Part shown: positions 58,227 to 64,000 of the stretch, in pieces | Position numbering within the stretch: position 1 is the first letter of the stretch | How the letters are laid out: each line of letters begins with the position of its first letter | Assembly: GCA_050181915.1 (NCBI GenBank) | Contig: JBFXCS010000001.1 | Span: 1,178,001-1,242,000 of the forward strand | Reading direction: 5' to 3' | DNA length: 64,000 bases | From: JBFXCS01 sp050181915 | GTDB taxonomy: Bacteria; Actinomycetota; Thermoleophilia; Miltoncostaeales; Miltoncostaeaceae | The notes under the pieces: model-generated | The model's input: only the letters and a program-made list of their open reading frames with translations | Databases searched by the model: none | What the model was told of the DNA's origin: nothing | Program-made: the position numbers and the translations under genes

Positions 58227-59345
58227 ATGGAGCGGTTCCTCGGCAGCGACCGGGCGCTGTCCTGGCTGGCCCTCGGGCTCGCGGCGATCGGCGTGGCCAT
58301 CACGCTCCTGAACGGTGCCGGGGACGCCGCCTGGCTGGTGTGCGCCGCGGCCGCGCCCTTCGCGGTGCGGGTGCCGGCGCCGGCGGTGCCGGCCTGGGCC
58401 GCGCTGGTCGTCACCACCGCGCTCGTGGTCGTGGCCAACCGCGATGGTGAGGCCGAGGGCGCCTTCTTCCTCCCGATCATCGCGGTGCTGCCGGTGGTCG
58501 TGACCGACCGGAACCGCGCACGCGCCCTCGCGGCGGGCGGGCTCGCCTTCGTGGCGCCGATCGCGACCTGGCTTCTGGCCGGACAGGACGGCCGCGACTG
58601 GACGTGGTCGTTCTGGTCGATGGGGGCGCTCCTGATGATCGTGTTCGGGGCGGTCGTCAACCGGCAGCGGACCCTCACGGCCCAGCTCCTGGAGGCGCGC
58701 CGGCGGCTGGCCGAGCGGGAGGTGGCCGACGAGCGCCGGCGGATCGCGCGCGAGGTCCACGACCTGGTGGGGCACTCGCTGTCGGTGGTGCTGCTGCACC
58801 TGACGGGCGCACGCCACCTGCTGCGCCGCGACGCCGACGAGGCCGAGCGGGCGCTCACCGAGGCGGAACGGGCGGGCCGCGAGAGCCTCGCGGAGATCCG
58901 CCGCACGGTGGGCCTGCTGCGCGATCCGCAGGAGCCCCCGACCGCGCCGGCGCCGGGGGTGGGCGACATCCCCGGCCTGGTGGGCGAGTACCGGCGGGGC
59001 GGGCTCGAGGTCGACCTGACGATGCGCGGGCCGACGGACGGGGTCGGCGGGGTGACGGGGCTGACGCTCTACCGGCTGGCGCAGGAGTCGCTCGCCAACG
59101 TCGCCCGCCACGCGCCGGGCGGCCGGGCGGCGGTCGACGTGCGGGTGGCCGGCGGACGGGCCAGCATCGAGGTGTCCAACAGCGTCGACGGGCGGGCGCC
59201 GGCGCGGCGACCGGGGGGCGTCGGGATCGTGGGCATGCGGGAGCGGGCGCTGGCGATCGGCGGCGACCTGACCGCGGGGCCGACGTCGTCGGGCTGGGCG
59301 GTGAGGGCCTGGCTGCCCTGCGCGGACGACGGCGAGGCGCCGTGA
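58227..59345 (+). CDS. NarL-type sensor histidine kinase
   Basis: A 372-residue kinase with about six N-terminal helices, HisKA_3 (His178 in REVHDLVGHSLSVVLLH in part) and an HATPase domain with LYRLAQESLANVARHA (N box) and PGGVGIVGMRERA (G box). TAGGTT lies 7 nt before the ATG, with ATGACC 17 nt above, a leaderless promoter. It overlaps the next gene (GTGA). Confidence 0.9.
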   Translation: MERFLGSDRALSWLALGLAAIGVAITLLNGAGDAAWLVCAAAAPFAVRVPAPAVPAWAALVVTTALVVVANRDGEAEGAFFLPIIAVLPVVVTDRNRARALAAGGLAFVAPIATWLLAGQDGRDWTWSFWSMGALLMIVFGAVVNRQRTLTAQLLEARRRLAEREVADERRRIAREVHDLVGHSLSVVLLHLTGARHLLRRDADEAERALTEAERAGRESLAEIRRTVGLLRDPQEPPTAPAPGVGDIPGLVGEYRRGGLEVDLTMRGPTDGVGGVTGLTLYRLAQESLANVARHAPGGRAAVDVRVAGGRASIEVSNSVDGRAPARRPGGVGIVGMRERALAIGGDLTAGPTSSGWAVRAWLPCADDGEAP

Positions 59346-60013
59346 GCGAGCCGCTGCGGGTCCTGCTGGTGGACGACCAGGCGTTGGTGCGCGCCGGCCT
59401 GCAGCGGTTGCTCTCGCCGGCGGACGGCTTCGCGGTCGTGGGCGAGTGCGGCGACGGCGCCGAGGCGCTCGAGGCGCTGACGCGCCTGGAGCGCCGGCCG
59501 GACGTGGTGTGCATGGACGTGCGCATGCGCGGGATGGACGGGGTCGAGGCGACGCGGCGGATCGGTGAGCTCGACGACCCGCCACCGGTGCTCGTGCTGA
59601 CCACCTTCGACGACGACGAGATCCTGTGGGGGGCCGTCGAGGCGGGGGCGGCCGGGTTCATCCTCAAGGAGGCCTCCGCCGAGGACCTGATCAGGGCGGT
59701 GCGCACGGTGGCGCTCGGCGGATCGTGGCTCGACCCCCAGGTGACGCCCCGGGTGCTGGCGGCCTACCGCCGCGACGGGGCACCCCGCCAGAGGCGCGGC
59801 GCCGAGCTGGAGCAGCTGACCGCCCGCGAGCGGGAGGTGCTGGTCCAGATGGCGACCGGCGCGACCAACGCCGAGATCGCCCGGACGCTCGTGGTGAGCG
59901 AGGCGACCGTCAAATCGCACGTCGGCAACGTGTTCATGAAGCTCGGCTGCCGGGACCGGGCGGCGGCGATCGTCTTCGCCTTCGAGCACGGGGTGGCGCG
60001 CCGGGAGCGCTGA
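59342..60013 (+). CDS. NarL/LuxR-family response regulator
   Basis: A 223-residue regulator with receiver domain (Asp59 in CMDVRMRGMDG) and LuxR helix-turn-helix LTAREREVLVQMATGATNAEIARTL, EATVKSHVGNVFMKL. Coupled to the kinase by overlap. It ends 101 bp before an ABC transporter operon, whose transcription it probably controls, as in many drug-resistance systems. Confidence 0.92.
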   Translation: MSEPLRVLLVDDQALVRAGLQRLLSPADGFAVVGECGDGAEALEALTRLERRPDVVCMDVRMRGMDGVEATRRIGELDDPPPVLVLTTFDDDEILWGAVEAGAAGFILKEASAEDLIRAVRTVALGGSWLDPQVTPRVLAAYRRDGAPRQRRGAELEQLTAREREVLVQMATGATNAEIARTLVVSEATVKSHVGNVFMKLGCRDRAAAIVFAFEHGVARRER

Positions 60014-60015
60014 CG

Positions 60016-60041
60016 GCGCCTCCCCCCGCGGGCGGAGGCGC
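60016..60041 (+). terminator. 8-bp hairpin after the response regulator
   Basis: GCGCCTCC and GGAGGCGC flank a 10-nt loop directly after the stop codon; a modest terminator or attenuator before the ABC operon. Confidence 0.5.
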
Positions 60042-60114
60042 GGATCCCGCCCGCGGACGGTGGTCGGCCGCGGCGGGCCGGCCGTAGCGTCGGGCACGTC
60101 ACGAGGAGGTGCCC

Positions 60115-61065
60115 ATGACGGCGGTGATCGAGGTGGACGGCCTCGGCAAGCGCTACGGCGGCAGACCGGCGGTGGACGACGTGTCCTTCCACGTCGACGA
60201 GGGTGAGATCTTCGGCATCCTGGGCACGAACGGCGCCGGCAAGACCACGACGGTGGAGTGCCTGCAGGGCCTGCGCCGTCCCGACCGGGGCCGTATGCGG
60301 GTGCTGGGCCACGACCCCCTCACGGCCGGCGGGCGCCTGCGGTCGCTGGTGGGCAGCCAGCTGCAGTCCTCGGCGCTGCCGGATCGGCTGCGCGTCGACG
60401 AGGCGGTGCGGCTCTTCGGCGACGGCGACCGCCGCTCCGCCGAGCGACTGCTCGATGCGTGGGACCTGACGGCGCTGCGACGCTCCAGCTTCGCCGCGCT
60501 GTCGGGCGGCCAGCGCCAGCGCCTGTTCATCGCCCTCGCCCTGCTCAACCGACCGCGGGTGGTCTTCTTCGACGAGCTCACCCAGGGTCTCGACCCGCTG
60601 GCCCGCGGCGACGTGTGGGAGGCGATCCGCGACGTGCGCGACCGCGGGGCGACGGTGGTCCTGGTGACGCACTTCATGGACGAGGCCGAGGCGCTGTGCG
60701 ACCGGGTGGCCGTGATGCGCGCCGGCCGGGTGGTGGACATGGGCGCCCCGACCGACCTGATCGACCGCCACGCGCGCTCCACCTCGGTGACCTTCACGCC
60801 GCCGGCCGCCTTCGACCCCGCGGCGCTGGAATCGCTGCCGGGCGTCGACCGGGTGGAGCGCCTGGGCGAGCGGGTGCGCGCCGTGGGGGGCGCCGACCTG
60901 GTGGCGCCCGTGTGCGCCGCCGTGCTGGACGACCACGACCGGGGGCCGTCGGACCTGCGGGTCCACCACCCCGACCTGGAGGACGCGCTGATCAGCCTGG
61001 TCGGCGGCGCGTCCCCGCGGGCGGCGGAGCCGGGACGGACCCCCTCGACGGAGGGGACATCGTGA
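60115..61065 (+). CDS. ABC transporter ATP-binding protein
   Basis: A 316-residue ATPase of the DrrA/CcmA-like export group. Walker A GTNGAGKTTT, signature LSGGQRQRL, Walker B VVFFDELTQGLD (Thr after Leu rather than the usual Pro) and switch His in LVTHFMDEAE. A C-terminal extension of about 90 residues is DrrA-like. ATG at 60115 follows GAGGAGGT. Forms an exporter with the next gene. Confidence 0.92.
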   Translation: MTAVIEVDGLGKRYGGRPAVDDVSFHVDEGEIFGILGTNGAGKTTTVECLQGLRRPDRGRMRVLGHDPLTAGGRLRSLVGSQLQSSALPDRLRVDEAVRLFGDGDRRSAERLLDAWDLTALRRSSFAALSGGQRQRLFIALALLNRPRVVFFDELTQGLDPLARGDVWEAIRDVRDRGATVVLVTHFMDEAEALCDRVAVMRAGRVVDMGAPTDLIDRHARSTSVTFTPPAAFDPAALESLPGVDRVERLGERVRAVGGADLVAPVCAAVLDDHDRGPSDLRVHHPDLEDALISLVGGASPRAAEPGRTPSTEGTS

Positions 61066-61799
61066 TGCGCTCCCTGCTGCGACTGGCCGCGACCGAGCTG
61101 AGGCTGTTCCTGCGCGAGCCGATCGTGCTGACCTTCGTGTTCGCCTTTCCCGTGCTGACGGTGCTGGTGCTGGGCGGAGTCTTCGACGAGGACGATCCCG
61201 CCTTCGAGGGGGTGCTCCCCTCCGACTACTACATCGCCGCCTACTTCGGGGTGGTGATCGCGGCGATCGGGCTGGTGATGCTGCCGGTCCACCTCGCCTC
61301 CTACCGCGAGCGCGGGGTGCTGCGCCGCTTCGAGGTGAGCCGCTTCCCGCGCTGGGCGCTGCCGGCGGCCTGGGTGGCGGTGGCGATGGCCATCACCGCG
61401 GTGGCGATCGGCGTGCTGCTGCTGGCGGGCCTGCTGACGTACGGCCTGCCGGCCGTGCACGATCCGGCCGGCGTGGTCGCGGGCACGGCGCTGGGGGCGC
61501 TCGCGTTCATCAGCATCGGCATCGCGCTCGGCCTCGCCATGCCGTCGGCGCGTTCGGCCCAGGGGCTCGGGATGCTCCTCTTCTTCCCCCTCTTCCTGCT
61601 CGGGGGCGGCGGCCCGCCGCCCGAGGCGATGGGCGAGCCGATGGGCTCCATCTCGGACGCCCTACCGCTCACCCACGTCGTGCGCGCCATCCAGGAGCCC
61701 TGGCTGGACCTGGGCGGGGCGGGGGTGCACCTGGCGGTGCTGGCCGGGGTGACGGCGGTCGCGACGGCGGTGTGGCTGCGCCTCGCCGCCCGACCGTGA
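61065..61799 (+). CDS. ABC-2 type transporter permease
   Basis: A 244-residue permease with six hydrophobic helices, beginning LRLAATELRLFLREPIVLTFVFAFPV and ending with LAVLAGVTAVATAVWL. The ABC-2 fingerprint ALPLTHVVRAIQEPW is present. Its ATG overlaps the ATPase stop. Probably exports a drug or lipid, controlled by the upstream two-component system. Confidence 0.88.
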   Translation: MRSLLRLAATELRLFLREPIVLTFVFAFPVLTVLVLGGVFDEDDPAFEGVLPSDYYIAAYFGVVIAAIGLVMLPVHLASYRERGVLRRFEVSRFPRWALPAAWVAVAMAITAVAIGVLLLAGLLTYGLPAVHDPAGVVAGTALGALAFISIGIALGLAMPSARSAQGLGMLLFFPLFLLGGGGPPPEAMGEPMGSISDALPLTHVVRAIQEPWLDLGGAGVHLAVLAGVTAVATAVWLRLAARP

Positions 61800-61888
61800 G
61801 CGCGCGGCGCAGAGAACGCCGGGAATAGAAGCGGCGGGGACGGCGTCTCAGAGGGGCAGAACCGACGAACGCCTCCAAGGAGACAGAC

Positions 61889-62824
61889 ATGTCACGACCC
61901 CGTATCCGCCGCGCCGCGATCGCCGCCGTCGCCGTCGCCGGCCTCGCCGCCGCCGCGATCCCGGCCGGGGCGAACCTGATCGACCTGCGCGACGCGAACC
62001 GCGACCTCGTGCTGATCGGCGCCGACGACGACGATGTGGTCGACGCGACCATCCAGCCGCCCGGCGTGACGGCGAACCAGACCCTCCGCAAGGGCGACCA
62101 GCTCCTCGGCGGACTCGGCGACGACGTCCTCGTGGGCCGGCTCGGCCCCGACACCCTGGTGGGCAACGGGGGCGACGACGTCCTGATCGGCGGCATGGAG
62201 GGCGGCAGCGACGTCGCCGCCTTCCCGAACTTCGACATCGCCGACGGCGGCGCCGGCGACGACGCCTTCGTGTGGGCCCCCGGGGACGGCAGCGACGCCT
62301 TCGTGGGCGGCGAGCCGCCGCGGTACACCTGGGTGACGAAGACCCGCGTCGTGCGCCGCAACGGCCGCAACGTCCGCGTGACCCGGAAGGTGCGCGTGCC
62401 GTCGCCCGCCGACGACGACGTCCTGGTGATCGGCCAGCCGGAGCTGCTGCCCGGCGACAATTCGCAGCCGGCGCTCTTCCCCACCCGCTTCGGGCAGCTC
62501 CCGCGCGTCAACGTCTCGGGCGCGAACGCCCCGGCCACGGTCGGCACGGCGCCGCCCAGGCCGTTCGCGAAGGGCTTCTGCGAGGTCGTGCCCGCGCCGC
62601 CCGGGCTCGGCTACCAGCACCTGGTGCGCTTCTTCGTCCAGGCCACCCGCGCGCAGGCCGTGACCATCCGCGTGAAGGACGTGGAGCGGGTCCTCTGCCG
62701 CACGGACGGGGCCGACACGATCACCGAGACCTACCTCGGCAAGAAGGGCCAGGGCCCCGCCGTCGTCCGCTCCACGAACTGGACGCCGCGACCGGGCTCG
62801 AAGCTGGCCGCCTACATCGGCTGA
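61889..62824 (+). CDS. Secreted RTX-repeat (hemolysin-type calcium-binding) protein
   Basis: A 311-residue exported protein. Signal peptide: RRAAIAAVAVAGLAAAAIPAG. RTX nonapeptides follow: GGLGDDVLVGRLGPDTLVG, in two copies with NGGDDVLIGG, then GGAGDDAFVWAPGDGSD. The second half has no repeats and two Cys. These proteins bind calcium outside the cell; function otherwise unknown. ATG at 61889 has AAGGAG 8 nt ahead. Confidence 0.8.
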   Translation: MSRPRIRRAAIAAVAVAGLAAAAIPAGANLIDLRDANRDLVLIGADDDDVVDATIQPPGVTANQTLRKGDQLLGGLGDDVLVGRLGPDTLVGNGGDDVLIGGMEGGSDVAAFPNFDIADGGAGDDAFVWAPGDGSDAFVGGEPPRYTWVTKTRVVRRNGRNVRVTRKVRVPSPADDDVLVIGQPELLPGDNSQPALFPTRFGQLPRVNVSGANAPATVGTAPPRPFAKGFCEVVPAPPGLGYQHLVRFFVQATRAQAVTIRVKDVERVLCRTDGADTITETYLGKKGQGPAVVRSTNWTPRPGSKLAAYIG

Positions 62825-62898
62825 CGCCCGCGGAGGCGCCGGACGGGATCGGTGACCCGACCTGCCGCAGGAGCAGGCCGAGGGAGCGCCGCCGGGCC

Positions 62899-63040
62899 AA
62901 CGACACGTACGCCGACATCCCGGACCGGACGCTGTGCGGCCTGGTCGAGGAGCAGGCCGCTCGGACCCGGACGCGGTCGCGGTGATCGCGGCGGACGGCA
63001 CGCACGCGTACGCCGAACTCGTCCCCCGCGACCGACCGAT
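62899..63040 (+). pseudogene. Frameshifted NRPS condensation-adenylation linker relic
   Basis: The first frame encodes NDTYADIPDRTLCGLVEEQAART, the typical start of a nonribosomal peptide synthetase adenylation domain (shown here as DIPDRTLCGLVEEQAART). It then runs into a stop, but one base lower the frame continues PDAVAVIAADGTHAYAEL, completing the A-domain start. A single-base deletion near 62966 explains this. No further domain is recoverable, so it is a remnant, not a gene. Confidence 0.75.
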
Positions 63041-63044
63041 CCCC

Positions 63045-63094
63045 CGCACGCCGGAGCCGGGCCGCCCCCACGGACGGCCCGGCTCCGGCGTGCG
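63045..63094. terminator. Perfect 20-bp hairpin
   Basis: Arms of 20 bp, exactly complementary, with a 10-nt loop, lie between the NRPS remnant and the DrrB-type gene on the opposite strand. It would terminate either transcript. This is the longest perfect stem in the window. Confidence 0.8.
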
Positions 63095-63099
63095 TAGCG

Positions 63100-63134
63100 G
63101 TCAGCTCTCCTTGTTCGCGTCAGCTCTCCTTGTT
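63100..63134. repeat. 16-bp tandem direct repeat at the drrB 3' end
   Basis: GTCAGCTCTCCTTGTT occurs at 63100-63115 and again at 63119-63134. The second copy encodes the last residues NKES and stop of the permease; the first is a duplicate just beyond the stop, with a 19-bp period. Confidence 0.85.
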
Positions 63135-63968
63135 GTACAGGTGCAGGCAGATCGGCGCGCACACCGCCGTGATGACCGCGCTCGCGATGAGCGTCCAGGC
63201 GACCGCGCCGCCGGTGCCGGAGCCGCCGTTCATCAGGTCGCGGGCGGCGGTGGCGACGTGACTGAGCGGGTTGACCTTGACGAAGGCCTGGAGCCAGCCG
63301 GGCATGGTGCTGGGCTTGACGAAGACGTTGCTGGCGAAGGACAGCGGCATCAGCACGGCGTTGGCGATGCTGATGACGACGGCCGGGTCGCGCAGCGCGA
63401 GCGCGAGCGCCGCCCACACCAGGGACAGCGCGAGGCCGAAGACGATGACCAGGGCGACCGCGCCGAGGACGCCGAGGAAGCCGTTGTCCGGGCGGTAGCC
63501 CATCGCGACGCCCAGCACGATGACGATGACGGACGCGAACACGTATCGCGCGCCGTCGCTGAGCAGACCGCCGAGCACGAACGCGCCGCGCCAGATGGGC
63601 AGCCCACGGAAGCGGTCGAAGGCGCCGCTGCGGACGTCCTGGGCGAGCCGGCCGCCGCCGTACATCGTGACGATGGCGATGCTCATGCTGAGCACACCGG
63701 GCAGCAGGACCTTGAGGTATTCGGACGTGGAGCCGCTGATCGCACCGCCGAAGAGGTAGGTGAAGAGCACCGTGAACAGGATCGGGATGGCGGTGGAGTC
63801 CACGAGTTGCTTGGGGTCGTGCTTGAGCTTGAGCATGGCGCGGCTGCCGAAGGCGGCCGAGGCCGCGGCGGGACCGGCCCGGTGGCGGGTGCGGCCGGCG
63901 GCGAGCAGGGCGTCGATGGGGTCGGCCGCCGGTGCGGCGGGGCGCGTGGGGGCGGTGGAGCTGCTCAT
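63120..63968 (-). CDS. DrrB-type ABC-2 exporter permease
   Basis: A 282-residue permease with six helices. Landmarks: SRAMLKLKHDPKQLVDST, FTYLFGGAISGSTSEYLKVLLPG and RLAQDVRSGAFDRFRGLPI, then PLSFASNVFVKPSTMPGWLQAFVKVNPLSHV, matching the daunorubicin-resistance DrrB family (fragments quoted). It exports drugs or natural products. The ATG overlaps the stop of an upstream ATPase gene (ATGA). Likely part of a secondary-metabolite region together with the NRPS relic. Confidence 0.9.
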   Translation of the reverse strand: MSSSTAPTRPAAPAADPIDALLAAGRTRHRAGPAAASAAFGSRAMLKLKHDPKQLVDSTAIPILFTVLFTYLFGGAISGSTSEYLKVLLPGVLSMSIAIVTMYGGGRLAQDVRSGAFDRFRGLPIWRGAFVLGGLLSDGARYVFASVIVIVLGVAMGYRPDNGFLGVLGAVALVIVFGLALSLVWAALALALRDPAVVISIANAVLMPLSFASNVFVKPSTMPGWLQAFVKVNPLSHVATAARDLMNGGSGTGGAVAWTLIASAVITAVCAPICLHLYNKES

Positions 63969-64000
63969 GCGGTCTGGTCCTCGTGGTCGGGGGTGGCCGG
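63965..64000 (-). CDS. C-terminal end of a probable DrrA-type ATPase (cut by window end)
   Basis: The reverse strand reads PATPDHEDQTA and a stop that overlaps the drrB ATG (ATGA). Only 11 codons are visible, so identity is inferred from the usual drrA-drrB order. Confidence 0.4.
   Translation of the reverse strand, partial: PATPDHEDQTA

Noticed and set aside
61892..63049. 385-residue minus-strand ORF opposite the RTX gene
   Set aside because: It is antisense of a convincing secreted RTX gene and is Asp/Val/Arg-rich shadow sequence.
1..64000. CRISPR array, rRNA operon, prophage or replication origin
   Set aside because: No regularly spaced repeats, no rRNA-like sequence, no phage structural or integrase genes apart from the encapsulin, which is a true family 1 shell next to its cargo, and no DnaA-box cluster seen.

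Overview
The window is about 64 kb of very GC-rich chromosome, densely packed with genes on both strands. Gene content points to a high-GC actinobacterium of the Thermoleophilia/Solirubrobacterales type: it has MutS2, a class IV tRNA set without encoded CCA, many GTG starts, many putatively leaderless genes, and secreted proteins with RTX, TolB-propeller and Excalibur repeats. This placement is an inference from gene content, not from a marker phylogeny. I see no rRNA operon, CRISPR array, prophage or intact insertion sequence.

Layout. 0-9.5 kb: end of a Na+/H+ antiporter, a nitroreductase-like protein, mutS2 divergent from a 2-hydroxyacid dehydrogenase, an AI-2E/PerM permease, PPK2 polyphosphate kinase and a PadR operon. 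9.5-17 kb: a flippase-like membrane protein, a 163-bp inverted-repeat element that looks like a MITE, YjbR, an RlmA-type methyltransferase, GDPD, a lipoprotein, enoyl-CoA hydratase, a 5'-3' exonuclease and an HtrA protease. 16.5-29 kb: a stress and regulation stretch (FMN reductase, YceI, three MarR regulators, TypA, a LexA-type box, a TolB-like propeller, two transporters, methylglyoxal synthase, an FAD monooxygenase). 29-43 kb: tRNA-Thr, an Excalibur protein, MoeA, a GH3 protein, NlpC/P60, a two-component pair, an aldehyde dehydrogenase, IclR, and an iron group (palindrome-controlled small ORF, Fur, ferritin-like protein), then RraA-like and FabF. 43-49 kb: tRNA-Pro and an exopolysaccharide group (BcsA-like synthase with PilZ, GH6, GH26). 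49-56 kb: TerC under a yybP-ykoY manganese riboswitch, an encapsulin/encapsulated-ferritin pair downstream of gltX, endonuclease IV, and a diguanylate cyclase. 56-64 kb: tRNA-Gly followed two bases later by an oligopeptidase, a second two-component pair driving an ABC exporter, an RTX-repeat protein, a frameshifted NRPS relic and a DrrB-type permease.

Connections. Metal and oxidative-stress handling recurs (Fur/ferritin-like, encapsulin/EncFtn, TerC with a Mn riboswitch, YceI, FMN reductase). The PilZ-bearing synthase and the GGDEF protein, 10 kb apart, could be linked through c-di-GMP. The most general signal is regulatory: at least twelve genes have a TANNNT hexamer 6-8 nt before the start codon, the layout expected for leaderless mRNAs. 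Two divergent pairs (gltX/nfo and mutS2/dehydrogenase) share overlapping copies of this hexamer in 17-24 bp gaps. The last kilobase (NRPS relic, drrB) looks like the edge of a secondary-metabolite or horizontally acquired region.
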